A DNA stretch of 64,000 nt from Fodinibius sp036381435. Its GTDB lineage: Bacteria; Bacteroidota; Rhodothermia; Balneolales; Balneolaceae. Positions 16,292 to 25,537 of this stretch are shown here, in pieces. The position numbers were made by a program, and so were the translations under genes. Every line of letters starts with the position of its first letter. The stretch's first letter is position 1. Under the pieces are notes generated by a model. That model was not told the DNA's origin, searched no databases, and was given only the letters and a program-made list of their open reading frames with translations. The DNA is taken from the NCBI GenBank assembly GCA_036381435.1, contig DASVCW010000001.1, positions 1 to 64,000 on the forward strand. The letters are read 5' to 3'.

Positions 16292-17581
16292 TTGTTTGAA
16301 GAGATACAAAATTCTGATATAGCTCAAGAACGAGCTCTTTTAATTGGCATTTACGGACCTGAAACCCCGCGTTTTCAAGCCGAGGAATATCTGGACGAGC
16401 TTGAACTACTTACGAGTACTGCGGGCGGCATTTCGGTTGACAAAATTCTGCAAAACCGGACACAGCCCGATTCTTCTACTTATATCGGTTCCGGAAAATT
16501 GCGCGAGCTGAAACAAATAGTGGGTGATCAAGAAATCGATTCACTCATTTTTGATGATGATCTTTCGCCTACCCAGATCCGCAATATTGAAAAAGAAACC
16601 AAAGCCAAGGTACTGGACCGAAGCGGACTGATTCTCGATATTTTTGCATCGCGTGCAAAAACGGCAGCGGCAAAAACGCAGGTTGAATTAGCGCAGTTGC
16701 AGTACTTGTTGCCGAGGTTGACACGCTTCTGGTCTCACTTGTCCCGTCAGCAAGGTGGAATTGGTACCCGCGGCCCCGGTGAAACTCAGATCGAAACCGA
16801 CCGGCGCCTGATTGATAAACGCATCTCAAATCTTAAAGGAAAGCTTGAGAAACTTGATCAGCAACGCCAGACACAGCGAAAAGGGCGTTCCGATAAGGTT
16901 CGAATATCACTCGTGGGTTACACCAATGCGGGAAAATCAACCCTGATGAATGCCTTGACCGATACCAAAGTGCTGGCAGAAGATCGCTTATTTGCGACGC
17001 TCGATTCAACTGTAAGACGGTGCGAAATAGGTAATCATAGTGTGTTGCTTTCTGATACGGTAGGGTTCATCCGAAAACTGCCTCATGATTTGATTGAAAG
17101 TTTTAAGTCCACGCTTGATGAAGTACGTGAAGCCGATATTTTGCTGCATGTGGTAGATGCTTCATCCCGAATGGTGCAGGACTATATTAACGTTGTGAAT
17201 GACACACTGAAAGAGATGGATGCAAAAGGTAAGAAGACATTGCTGGTGTTCAATAAAATGGATGCAATTGAGACCCAGCGAATTGCCGAATTAAAACAAT
17301 CCTATCCCGATTCAGCGTTTATTTCTGCAGAGCGTGGTATCGGCTTAGGAAAGCTGGAAGAGCGCATTCAGGAGCTTATTGAAGAAGATTTTATAACGAA
17401 AACCATGACCATCCCTGCTTCAAAATATGAAGGAGTAGCTTTTTTACATCGCGAGGCTAAAGTGATAGAAAAAAAATATATCGGCTCCGATATAAAGCTT
17501 ACCTTTGATATAGCAAAAGCAGATTTAAAGCGATTGAAGAAGTTGATCAACAATATTGATGCCGGCCAAACGGTTACTTAA
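16292..17581 (+). CDS. hflX: GTPase HflX
   Basis: Ribosome-associated GTPase that splits or rescues stalled 70S ribosomes, notably under stress. The 429-aa protein has the HflX N-terminal domain, the linker RGPGETQIETDRR (161-172), Walker A GYTNAGKST (209-217), G3 DTVGF (255-259) and G4 NKMD (321-324). The first codon is TTG at 16292; no better start exists close by. The CBS-domain gene follows 24 bp downstream and may be cotranscribed. Confidence 0.95.
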   Translation: MFEEIQNSDIAQERALLIGIYGPETPRFQAEEYLDELELLTSTAGGISVDKILQNRTQPDSSTYIGSGKLRELKQIVGDQEIDSLIFDDDLSPTQIRNIEKETKAKVLDRSGLILDIFASRAKTAAAKTQVELAQLQYLLPRLTRFWSHLSRQQGGIGTRGPGETQIETDRRLIDKRISNLKGKLEKLDQQRQTQRKGRSDKVRISLVGYTNAGKSTLMNALTDTKVLAEDRLFATLDSTVRRCEIGNHSVLLSDTVGFIRKLPHDLIESFKSTLDEVREADILLHVVDASSRMVQDYINVVNDTLKEMDAKGKKTLLVFNKMDAIETQRIAELKQSYPDSAFISAERGIGLGKLEERIQELIEEDFITKTMTIPASKYEGVAFLHREAKVIEKKYIGSDIKLTFDIAKADLKRLKKLINNIDAGQTVT

Positions 17582-17605
17582 TTAGAACGTTTAATTCTCA
17601 GGCTG

Positions 17606-18274
17606 ATGCTCATAAATAAATCCATCATAATTGATGATTTTAAACCGCTTGTAACTTCCGATTCTGTGGAGACGGGTAAAGAGCGCATGCGGCAGCAAAG
17701 TGCTAAAAAGCTTCCGGTGATTGATCGTACAACACGCAAGTTAATAGGCCAGATTACTTATAATCAGCTGCAGGAAGCTCAGCAGGATGTTTTGATTGCT
17801 GATTTGAGTTTAGGTGAGGCTATAAAAGTGTACGACGGACAGCACCTGTTTGAGGCTGCCAAGCTGATGTTACAGTACGAACTGAAGGCGTTGCCGGTAG
17901 TTGACGAGGAGTGGACTTTTCTGGGCATCATCACTAAACAAGAAGTACTGGATGCACTCACAAGAATGCTCAATTTAGCTGAGTTTGGTTCAGTAATTAC
18001 CATTGAACTGAATCATTCAGATTTCACAATCTCTGAAATTGTGCAGATTATAGAGGTTGAAGACGCCAAAATCCTTGGCCTCACCGTAGAACCGCCAAAT
18101 GAAGCAAATCAGGCTTTTGAGGTTTCTATAAAGTTGAATTTACAGGATATTTCCCGCATTTCTGCAGCACTTCGTCGTTACGGATATACTGTTTTTACCG
18201 GCTTAGAAGCGGAAGTGTTGAATGAAGATATTGAAAACCGTGCGGGAGAGTTACTCAGATACCTTGATATGTGA
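17606..18274 (+). CDS. CBS-pair protein with C-terminal ACT-like domain (AcuB-like)
   Basis: A 222-aa soluble protein with two CBS motifs (about 5-58 and 66-125; AAKLMLQYELKALPVVDE is typical of the second) and a C-terminal ACT-like alpha/beta region (about 133-210). CBS pairs bind adenosine nucleotides and control partner activity; the partner is not shown. The arrangement recalls AcuB. Its last 20 bases overlap, tail to tail, the 3' end of the ATP-grasp gene on the other strand. Confidence 0.8.
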   Translation: MLINKSIIIDDFKPLVTSDSVETGKERMRQQSAKKLPVIDRTTRKLIGQITYNQLQEAQQDVLIADLSLGEAIKVYDGQHLFEAAKLMLQYELKALPVVDEEWTFLGIITKQEVLDALTRMLNLAEFGSVITIELNHSDFTISEIVQIIEVEDAKILGLTVEPPNEANQAFEVSIKLNLQDISRISAALRRYGYTVFTGLEAEVLNEDIENRAGELLRYLDM

Positions 18275-19418
18275 GGATATCTCTCGGTACCTCCGGCTTT
18301 GCTGAACGGGCAGAAGGAGATTTTGACCGAATGAGTCGTACTACTTCCGGCAAGGGATCATTGATTCGCTCCCATAAGTCGGTATAGGTCGAATTAGTAT
18401 CCCCATTAGAAACAGGTCGCAGTATTTTTTCGCAGTAATAATTGAGAATATTTCTGCCCATAAGATAGGTGTTACCGTTACTGACAGGCTTCTTGAAGGG
18501 AATATTCATGGCAGCGAGACAAGCTAAAAAAACGAAATCAACGCCTGCTATTTTTGCGCCGGAAATGTTGGACCAGAACCGCGCGTTAAAATCTATAAGT
18601 TTTGGTTGATGATCTCTTTCATCAAGCCGAAAATCAAGGTTGGCCAGGCCGCTGTAATTTGTTGTTTTTATAATTTGACGTGTTACTTCAGAAACGGCTT
18701 CATTTTCAACAAAACGGATAGCTGTTGAAAAGTTAAAATCACGGCTTGCCAGTCCCTGCTGAATAGTTTCAGCTTGAATATTTCCGTTTTTAGCGAGTAA
18801 ACTGCAACTGAAGTTTTGCCCGGGAATCAATTCTTGCAAAATATAATTCCTGGAATCCAGTTTAAGCAGGCTTTCGGCTAATTCGTTCTTATTATCTACT
18901 CTTTTTATGTTTTGCCCCGATGAGCCGCGAATCGGTTTCAACAAATAAGGGTAAAACTCATCATCTATTGCTGCCGTATTTAAACGGTCTAAACGATAGG
19001 TAGCGGCATAAGGAAAGTCATTATTTTGCAGAAAATCTGCCAGCCGGTTTTTATAGACTAATTTATCCAAAGTGCTTGCTTCGGGAAGCGGCGGCAAATA
19101 AACGTGGTTTTTTAATTTATGCCGGGATAAAGAGAGAATTCTTACATCCCGTTCATCAATAGGAAAAAGTATTTGGGCGCCGGTTTCTTCAATCTTGTTG
19201 ATAAGTTTTTTAACTAACTCATCATTTTTTTCTAACTCAAGATAATGCCGCCTGTGCACATATTTCGAATATTCGGGATTGTTGATTTTATTATGATCAT
19301 AAGAAAGAGTGTGGATAGCGGCATTAGGTATTAATGCTCCAAGAGCCCGAATTACCGGCAGAGCAACCATATTGTCAGTTCCCAGTAATAAAACTGAGTT
19401 TATGTTCTTCAAAGTCAT
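18255..19418 (-). CDS. ATP-grasp ligase of unknown substrate
   Basis: A 387-aa member of the carbamoyl-phosphate-synthase-like ATP-grasp group. The N-terminal pre-grasp Rossmann part includes SVLLLGTDNM and FPIDERDV; the ATP lid shows LLKPIRGSSGQNIKRV; EL near the middle (LQELIPGQNFSCS) and the metal loop IDFNARFW complete the site. These enzymes join a carboxylate to an amine or thiol through an acyl phosphate. No biosynthetic neighbours reveal the substrate. The 3' end overlaps the CBS gene by 20 bp and the 5' end is divergent from the TPR gene. Confidence 0.8.
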   Translation of the reverse strand: MTLKNINSVLLLGTDNMVALPVIRALGALIPNAAIHTLSYDHNKINNPEYSKYVHRRHYLELEKNDELVKKLINKIEETGAQILFPIDERDVRILSLSRHKLKNHVYLPPLPEASTLDKLVYKNRLADFLQNNDFPYAATYRLDRLNTAAIDDEFYPYLLKPIRGSSGQNIKRVDNKNELAESLLKLDSRNYILQELIPGQNFSCSLLAKNGNIQAETIQQGLASRDFNFSTAIRFVENEAVSEVTRQIIKTTNYSGLANLDFRLDERDHQPKLIDFNARFWSNISGAKIAGVDFVFLACLAAMNIPFKKPVSNGNTYLMGRNILNYYCEKILRPVSNGDTNSTYTDLWERINDPLPEVVRLIRSKSPSARSAKPEVPRDILTYQGI

Positions 19419-19515
19419 GAATAGTAATGTTCAATGAATAGTTGAGTAAATTGTACATAGTTTTGAGAAAATGAGTTCCATTGTAACCCTTATTACTCAA
19501 AAACTTGACAAGCTA

Positions 19516-19700
19516 CGGGAACAATCGCCAAGATTCCTCATACTATATTTTAATCATATCCGTATCTTTATTGTTCCCGGTGAAGTAATTTTATATAAAT
19601 TGAAAGGATTTTCTTACGATAAGCAATTTTATTTTATATACTTCATTTAATGAAACGTATGTTCAAAAGACATGCCAGGTTTTGAAAACTTGAATGTCTT
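19516..19700. repeat. Inverted repeats in the divergent ATP-grasp/TPR spacer
   Basis: The 333-bp spacer (19419-19751) holds no credible gene. CGGGAACAAT (19516-19525) faces ATTGTTCCCG (19570-19579), a perfect 10-bp pair 44 nt apart, which could be an operator or a hairpin. Further on, AAGACATGCCAGGTTTT (from 19668) faces AAAACTTGAATGTCTT (to 19700), a member of the GACATGCC family that recurs at 29831-29888. Confidence 0.5.
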
Positions 19701-19751
19701 GACAAGGTTTATTTTTTCAGTAATCACTAAAAAAGAAATTCTCTACCTTCA

Positions 19752-22736
19752 ATGGCAAAATCGTGTGGAATTTTTGGTCTGTTTTTCCTTTTCCTGATTG
19801 TTAATTTTGTTCCGTTACAAGCGCAAAACCTCCAGCAAACACCGGTTGCTCATTATAACAAGGGCATTGATTTGTTTGAAAAAGGTCTTTATGAATCGGC
19901 CGCGGGTGAGCTTGAAACCTTCATCACACAGAATGAAAATCACCGCTTAAATACTTCCGCTCATTATTATCTGGTTCGTTCGCGTGCTGAGATTGATTCA
20001 GTGAATGAATCGGCTTACTACGAAGGATTTATTAATGATTTTCCCCGTTCAGTATTTTCTTCGAAACTATTGTTTGAATTAGCGAAAGAGGCTGAGCAGC
20101 AACAGCAGTTTAAAGAAGCTATCAATCATTATCAGCGGGCGATCAATTATGGTTTGAATGATGAAAAGGCGGCCCGCACATATTATTTAATGGCCGAAGC
20201 CGCTGTTTCCGCGGGAGATAAAGAACAGGCGCGAACTCATTTTTTGACATTGGCTAATAAATATCCGGAATCTAAGTGGGCACCCAAAGCTCTTTATGCC
20301 CGGGGCAGGTTATTTTTAAGCGAAAGTCAGTTTAAATCGGCAACAGTAGCTTTTGAAATATTAAAAGAGCGTTATCCTAATCATGAAATGACCCGCCGGG
20401 TCGGCACCGCTCTGGGTGAGTCATACTATCAACAGGGAAAGTATAAGAAAGCCATTGAAGCCCTGAGATCTGCGATTCCCTATCTTGAGGAAGAATTGAC
20501 ATCAAAGGCAGTTTACCTGATTGCTGAAAGTTATAACTATTTAAATAATTTTGATGAAGCTTCGACCTACTATCTGCGTTACATCAACCTGAATAAAGGG
20601 ACGGATAAAGTTCGGCGTGCCCACTATGGGTTAGGCTGGGTGTATCACAAGCAAAAAATTTATCACTGGGCAGCTGACGAGTTTGGAAAAGCAGCACAGG
20701 GAAGCGATAAACTGGCCCGAAAGGCGTTATATTATAAAGCAGTGAATGAAAAGTTGGGCTCGCGCTATGCCAAAGCAATGAATACCTTCCGGGAGTTTGG
20801 TAAGCGTTATAAAGAAGGGTTTTGGATTGAAAAAGCTTATTACGAATGGGCTATCACCGCCTATGAAATGGGAAATTACAGCGAAGCCATCCAGGTACTT
20901 TTACCGCTCGTGCGTAATGAAGAGGATCTGGAATGGGAAGGAAAGGTTTATAGTCTTTTAGGTGAAGCATATTTTGCCAATGGGGAATATACCCGGGCGA
21001 TCAGAGCCTTTGAGGCCGCAGGACAAGTTACTGATGTTGATCCCGCTGTAAAACGCCAGGCTCGTTTTCAAAAAGCGTGGGTTCTTTACAGAAATCAGGC
21101 TTATGAGGAAGCCCAGCCTATTTTTGAATCATTGAATGAGCAATTTCCGAATACGGAATTGGGCAAAGAAGCTCTTTTTTGGAGTGCCGATGCTTATTAC
21201 CATATGGAAGATTACGGTCCCGCCGGTGCACAATTTGAAGAGTTTATTCAGCGCTACCCCGATCATGAACTTATGGGGCCTGCCAATTACTCACTCGGTT
21301 GGAGCCGTTTTAAAATGGGCGATTATAGCGGAGCCGTTCAGCCGTTTATAACTTTTTTGCAAGAGTATGAACCGCCTGAAATTGCCCTTTATCCCTACGA
21401 TACGGATACGAAATTGCGCATCGGCGATTCATACTATGCCATTGGAGATTATGAAAATGCTATCAAGTATTATAGTAAAGCCATTGGGGCAGAGCCGGGC
21501 GGGGATTATGCCATGTTCCAGATTGCCAACAGTTACTATCGTAACGAGCGCAATTATGAAGCGGTAACTACCTTTAGAAAGTTTCTGCGCATCTATCCCT
21601 ACAGCCGTTTACGTGAGCAGGCCCAGTACAACATCGCTTACATCTATTTGAATGCTGGAAACTATTCTCAGGCGGTCGAAGAGTTTAAGACAGTAATTAA
21701 CAAATATCCTAATACGCCCTGGGCGGCTCGCTCGCAGTATAATATCGGTGATACTTACTACAACGCCGGTGAATACAAGAAAGCGATTGATGCTTATCGA
21801 ACAGTGATGGAAGAGTATCCTCAAAGCGAGTACATTCTTGAAGCCGTGAACGGTATTCAATATGCCCAGATATCATCCGGAAATACCGATTCCAGCTCAG
21901 ATGTTTTAGAAGAATATCTGGCTGATAATCCGAATACCTCTATGGCCGACCGTCTGCGTTTCCGTCAGGCCGAGAATATGATGCAGTCGGGAAATTACAG
22001 CCGCGCTATTGATGATTTTCACCAGTATATCCGCATCACCAACAATCAGGAACTGCTACCCGATGCCCATTTTAATCTGGCCATGGCTTACGAGCAGGTT
22101 GATAAAGTACAGGAAGCGATCAGCCAGTATCAGGCGATTGTAGAGCAATACTCTAATTCGAACCGGGCGGCACCTGCATTGGCTGCTTTGGGACGCATTG
22201 CTTTTAAGCAGGGTAATTATCAGCAGTCGTACAACTATTTTAACCGCCTTTTAGAACAGGGCAGTGAGTATCGTCTGGAAGCTCATATCGGAATGGGTAA
22301 CGCTCAGCTTGCGATGAACAATATTCCCGGCGCAGAACAGCAGTATCAGGCCACTCTTGATATTAATAGCGGTTATGATGCTGCCAATGTGGGACTTGCC
22401 AGAGTGGCGCTAAAGCAAAATGATTATGAAACTGCAGAGGATTTGCTGAGTTTGGTTGCCGAATCTAATACCACTGAAGTCGGGGCAGAGGCTCAGTATT
22501 TACTGGGAGTTGCAAAACAACAGCAGGGAAATTATCAGGCGGCCGTTGATGCTTTTTCACGGGTGAATATTCTATATGGAGCTTATAACGAATGGGTGGC
22601 TAAAGCTATGCTTGGTAAGGCAGAAAGCTACATTCAGTTAGGTAAACGGAGTGAAGCTGTCTCTACGCTCAATACCTTGATTGAAAGTTATCCCGGTACT
22701 CCGGAGGCAAAAGAGGCCGAACGGTTATTGAATTGA
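19752..22736 (+). CDS. Large secreted tetratricopeptide-repeat protein
   Basis: A 994-aa protein with an N-terminal signal peptide (cleavage near 24, after LQAQ) and then TPR units over almost its whole length, many of the YbgF/BamD type with NxAY.Y...GNYSQAVEEFKTV and xYPxS between helices. Such all-TPR exported proteins of Bacteroidota probably act as periplasmic scaffolds for envelope or secretion machines; no particular machine is indicated here. It stands alone, bounded by repeat-rich spacers. Confidence 0.85.
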   Translation: MAKSCGIFGLFFLFLIVNFVPLQAQNLQQTPVAHYNKGIDLFEKGLYESAAGELETFITQNENHRLNTSAHYYLVRSRAEIDSVNESAYYEGFINDFPRSVFSSKLLFELAKEAEQQQQFKEAINHYQRAINYGLNDEKAARTYYLMAEAAVSAGDKEQARTHFLTLANKYPESKWAPKALYARGRLFLSESQFKSATVAFEILKERYPNHEMTRRVGTALGESYYQQGKYKKAIEALRSAIPYLEEELTSKAVYLIAESYNYLNNFDEASTYYLRYINLNKGTDKVRRAHYGLGWVYHKQKIYHWAADEFGKAAQGSDKLARKALYYKAVNEKLGSRYAKAMNTFREFGKRYKEGFWIEKAYYEWAITAYEMGNYSEAIQVLLPLVRNEEDLEWEGKVYSLLGEAYFANGEYTRAIRAFEAAGQVTDVDPAVKRQARFQKAWVLYRNQAYEEAQPIFESLNEQFPNTELGKEALFWSADAYYHMEDYGPAGAQFEEFIQRYPDHELMGPANYSLGWSRFKMGDYSGAVQPFITFLQEYEPPEIALYPYDTDTKLRIGDSYYAIGDYENAIKYYSKAIGAEPGGDYAMFQIANSYYRNERNYEAVTTFRKFLRIYPYSRLREQAQYNIAYIYLNAGNYSQAVEEFKTVINKYPNTPWAARSQYNIGDTYYNAGEYKKAIDAYRTVMEEYPQSEYILEAVNGIQYAQISSGNTDSSSDVLEEYLADNPNTSMADRLRFRQAENMMQSGNYSRAIDDFHQYIRITNNQELLPDAHFNLAMAYEQVDKVQEAISQYQAIVEQYSNSNRAAPALAALGRIAFKQGNYQQSYNYFNRLLEQGSEYRLEAHIGMGNAQLAMNNIPGAEQQYQATLDINSGYDAANVGLARVALKQNDYETAEDLLSLVAESNTTEVGAEAQYLLGVAKQQQGNYQAAVDAFSRVNILYGAYNEWVAKAMLGKAESYIQLGKRSEAVSTLNTLIESYPGTPEAKEAERLLN

Positions 22737-22741
22737 TAGAA

Positions 22742-22981
22742 CCCCCTAAATCCCCTAAAGGAGACTTTGGAAATCAACCTTTTTCAAAAGGTATTCTCCT
22801 AACGCTACAAGGGAGTTGAGCTCCCGCTTTTGTGTTCAGGAGTATCCCGAAGGGATGCCTTACGGCACAACTCCTCCACAGCAAAAGATAGAACAAAACT
22901 TATACTAATGGTCATTTATAAAGTAGGCTTTAACTCTCAATTCAAGCAACAGCAAGTCCCCCTTAGGGGATTTAGGGGTTT
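22742..22981. repeat. Composite repeat bounded by inverted CCCCTAAATCCCCTAAAGG ends
   Basis: The whole aroA upstream spacer lies between a left end (22742-22767) and its inverted copy (22953-22981), matching at about 24 of 27 positions. Inside are GGGAGTTGAGCTCCC (22811-22825), a TCCCGAAGGGATGCCTTACGG module (about 22845-22865) and CACAACTCC, members of two other families found at 29779-29800, 29852-29868 and 54342-54379. It is a nested element with no ORF. Confidence 0.7.
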
Positions 22982-22985
22982 CTAA

Positions 22986-24287
22986 ATGAACAAAAAAATT
23001 ACGCCACCCCAGTCGTTACATGGATGTCTTCAGCTTCCGCCCGATAAATCGATTTCACATCGCGCGGCTATGTTCGCAGCGCTTCATGAAGGAGTTTCCG
23101 TCATCTCAAATTTCTCGAAAGCCGCCGATCCACACAGCACTTTAGGATGTTTGCGAAGGCTTGGGGTAAAGATTCACGAGCAGGGTGATGAAGAAAATAC
23201 TATCAAAATTGAAGGAGTTGGCCGGGACGGATTATCTGCTCCTGACCGGGATTTGGATTGTGGTAATTCCGGTACGACGATGCGTTTATTAAGTGGTATT
23301 ATTGCCGGAGCGGGAATACCGGCGCGTTTAACGGGAGATGAATCACTATCTGCGCGCACGATGAAACGAATAATAGATCCCTTGTCAAAAATGGGTGCTC
23401 AGATTAAAGCCTGGGACGGGGATTTTGCGCCATTAGAAATCAGTCGTAATGGCAAACTGACTCCGCTTTCTTTTCCGCTTCCTATTGCCAGTGCACAGCT
23501 TAAGTCTTGTGTTTTACTGGCAGGTTTGTTTGGTGATGAACCGACCGAAGTTATCGAAACATTACCAAGCCGTGATCATACCGAGCGATTACTTAATCTT
23601 CCCATCACGCAAAAAAACGGGCAAAAAATTATTAGTTCCTGCCGGAAAAATGCTATTCCCAAACAATCGTATCGCATACCTAATGATTTTTCAGCCGCCG
23701 CGTTCTGGCTGGTCGCAGGTGCCATTCACCCTGATGCTGAAGTTGAGCTAAAAAATGTAGGTATTAATCCAAGCCGGACCGAGGCGTTGAATATCCTCGA
23801 TCGGATGGGGGTTAAAATCAGGATTGAAAATAAACGGTTCGAAGGCGCAGAGCCGATAGCCGATTTATCAGTTTCGACTGCTTCTTTAAATGCCATTGTT
23901 ATCACTGAAGAGGAAGTGCCTAACTGCATTGATGAGATTCCCATCATTGCTGTCGCCATGCTTTTCGCCGACGGGGTTTCCCGCATATCAGGAGCAGAAG
24001 AATTGAGGCATAAAGAAACCGATCGTCTTAGTGCAGTTGCCGATATATTGCAGAAAGCGGGAGCCGAATTCACTGAATTTGAAGACGGACTGGAAGTCAA
24101 GGGAGATCCTGATTTCACCCCTAAAGCAGCCGATTTTGAAAGTTTTCATGATCATCGTATCGCAATGTCAGCCGCTGTTTTAAGTTTGCTTGCTGAAGCT
24201 CCATCTCAAATTTCCGGTGCCGAATGTACCGCTATTTCTTATCCCGCCTTCTGGGAAGATTTATTGCTTCTTGCAGAAGAAAAGTAA
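22986..24287 (+). CDS. aroA: 3-phosphoshikimate 1-carboxyvinyltransferase (EPSP synthase)
   Basis: Sixth step of the shikimate pathway: adds enolpyruvate from PEP to shikimate-3-phosphate. The 433-aa protein has normal length and all main motifs: DKSISHRA (Lys21), CGNSGTTMRLLSG, the SAQLKSC stretch, LPSRDHTERLL, the IDEIP catalytic region and RHKETDRL. The ATG lies 4 bp after the preceding repeat element. No other shikimate genes are near, so it is an isolated aro gene. Confidence 0.96.
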   Translation: MNKKITPPQSLHGCLQLPPDKSISHRAAMFAALHEGVSVISNFSKAADPHSTLGCLRRLGVKIHEQGDEENTIKIEGVGRDGLSAPDRDLDCGNSGTTMRLLSGIIAGAGIPARLTGDESLSARTMKRIIDPLSKMGAQIKAWDGDFAPLEISRNGKLTPLSFPLPIASAQLKSCVLLAGLFGDEPTEVIETLPSRDHTERLLNLPITQKNGQKIISSCRKNAIPKQSYRIPNDFSAAAFWLVAGAIHPDAEVELKNVGINPSRTEALNILDRMGVKIRIENKRFEGAEPIADLSVSTASLNAIVITEEEVPNCIDEIPIIAVAMLFADGVSRISGAEELRHKETDRLSAVADILQKAGAEFTEFEDGLEVKGDPDFTPKAADFESFHDHRIAMSAAVLSLLAEAPSQISGAECTAISYPAFWEDLLLLAEEK

Positions 24288-24310
24288 GGGATGAGAAGAG
24301 CAAGCTTAAA

Positions 24311-24741
24311 ATTAACGTGAGTTTGATATAAGGCTATTTGTCTTTGTTTAGAATCCCGAAGGGATTGAACATGAAATAGCCCTACTACGTTAAAACTTCG
24401 TAGGACAGGCCCCGGATGTGCCAAAGGCATAATTCGGGTTAAAAGATAACATAACGTGAGTTCGAGATAAAACTCGAAAATATAGCGTCCCCATGGGACG
24501 CGGCTTTCTTGGCTATTTATGGACTACCAATATTTAATCCCTAAAGGGATTGCTTAAACAAATCTTTTTGGATTATGTATACGATTTTAACTTATTTTAT
24601 GCTTAATCGTCCCATAGGGACGAAATATTGGTAGTAACAAAAAAAGATAAAACCGCACAAATCCCGTAGGGATGTAATATTAAAGATTCATTTTTGTCTT
24701 CTGATCTTATCAGAGCATTTTTATATCGAACTTACGTTAAT
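24311..24741. repeat. 431-bp compound palindromic element
   Basis: Bounded by a 21-bp sequence (24311-24331) and its inverse (24721-24741) that differ at two positions, both giving G-U pairs in RNA, so the ends can pair fully. A third, direct, diverged copy is at 24450-24470. Inside are an AATCCCGAAGGGATT/CCCCGG/AATTCGGGTT element (24351-24440, the same family as 425-514) and a segment with inverted ACCAATATTT (about 24526-24535) and AAATATTGGT (about 24625-24634) and CGTCCCATAGGGACG-type hairpins. There is no ORF. Confidence 0.7.
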
Positions 24742-24779
24742 ACAAAAAACAACCCATTTCATCTGGTGTTATTCATATT

Positions 24780-24802
24780 AAAGCCCATTGGGGCTTTTTT
24801 TG
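24780..24802 (+). terminator. Rho-independent terminator before the hsp20 promoter
   Basis: AAGCCC (24781-24786) pairs with GGGCTT (24791-24796) around a 4-nt loop, followed by T residues to 24801. It insulates the hsp20-dnaK promoter region from aroA and the repeat element. Confidence 0.7.
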
Positions 24803-24860
24803 TGGAATAGATCTACATCTTCTTATTTCGAATCGACGTTGAAGTTAAATCTCCTTTCCT

Positions 24861-24913
24861 ATCAATTCGGTCGCAAAACCAGCATTCGAATAGGTAAACT
24901 CTGACGAATTGAT
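24861..24913. promoter_or_regulatory. Candidate activator sites upstream of the sigma-54-type promoter
   Basis: ATCAATTCG (24861-24869) and CGAATTGAT (24905-24913) form a perfect 9-bp inverted repeat, with ATTCGAAT between (about 24884-24891). Lying about 90-150 bp before the promoter, they sit where enhancer-binding proteins for RpoN usually bind. The function is inferred. Confidence 0.4.
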
Positions 24914-24997
24914 CCACCTGCCCGAAATTCTGTCAATTCCATCACTCTAAAAATGTAATAATGTCAATACGGCATAAAATCATCTGCGCCTCGCAGC

Positions 24998-25014
24998 TTG
25001 GCACTGTCATTGCT
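24998..25014 (+). promoter_or_regulatory. Sigma-54 (RpoN) type promoter for hsp20-dnaK
   Basis: TTGGCACTGTCATTGCT matches the -24/-12 consensus: TGGCAC, then TTGCT, with exactly 10 bp between the GG and GC dinucleotides. The predicted start at about 25025 leaves a leader of some 24 nt before the hsp20 ATG (25049). It follows a terminator and a gene-free stretch with inverted repeats. Confidence 0.65.
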
Positions 25015-25048
25015 CATATAAAATTGAATTTAAACAAATGATGAATTC

Positions 25049-25474
25049 ATGAATGACTTTAAAATTGATATTGAAAAACAGTTGACAAAATTAGGGAAAG
25101 ACATCCAGGGTTTTGTTGAACGAATTGTGCCTCTTGAAGATAAGGGACATGATTTCACTCCCGATTGCGATATCATTGAGAGTGATGAAACTTATGTCAT
25201 TAAATTGGATTTGCCGGGGCTGTCTAAAAAAGAAGTTAACATTGCACTGAAAGAACAGGTGCTGACAGTTAAAGGAGAACGAACTGAAGAGGTTGGTGAA
25301 ACAGAGGTAAGGCGGCGACAAGAGCGTTCTACAGGTGTATTTTCACGCTCATTTGCGTTACCTCAAAATGTAAACACTGCCGAAGTCGATGCAAGGTTTT
25401 ATACAGGTGTGTTAACTATCACCATGCCGAAGTCAGATGTTCTCGATAACTCAAAATCGATTCCAATTAAATAG
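25049..25474 (+). CDS. Small heat-shock protein, Hsp20/alpha-crystallin family
   Basis: ATP-independent holdase that keeps unfolding proteins soluble for DnaK. The 141-aa protein has a short N-terminal arm and an alpha-crystallin domain (about 40-135) with the typical YVIKLDLPGLSKKEVNI, LTVKGER and the GVLTITMPK near the end; a C-terminal SIPIK resembles the I-x-I anchor. ATG 25049 is preferred: earlier ATGs (25040/25043) run into a TGA overlapping this start. It precedes dnaK by 63 bp, probably in one transcript. Confidence 0.93.
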   Translation: MNDFKIDIEKQLTKLGKDIQGFVERIVPLEDKGHDFTPDCDIIESDETYVIKLDLPGLSKKEVNIALKEQVLTVKGERTEEVGETEVRRRQERSTGVFSRSFALPQNVNTAEVDARFYTGVLTITMPKSDVLDNSKSIPIK

Positions 25475-25537
25475 ATGTAGGAATCAAAAGATTTCATTCA
25501 AAAATTAATCACTTAATAAAAAATCAGAATCAATATT

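Noticed and set aside
24311..24741. Insertion sequence
   Set aside because: The element has inverted ends but no transposase ORF and no clear target duplication was seen; listed as a repeat only.
25040..25054. Four-codon leader peptide (ATGATG to TGA) overlapping the hsp20 start
   Set aside because: It overlaps the ATG of hsp20 by chance-level sequence; there is no ribosome site or attenuator to support a regulatory role.
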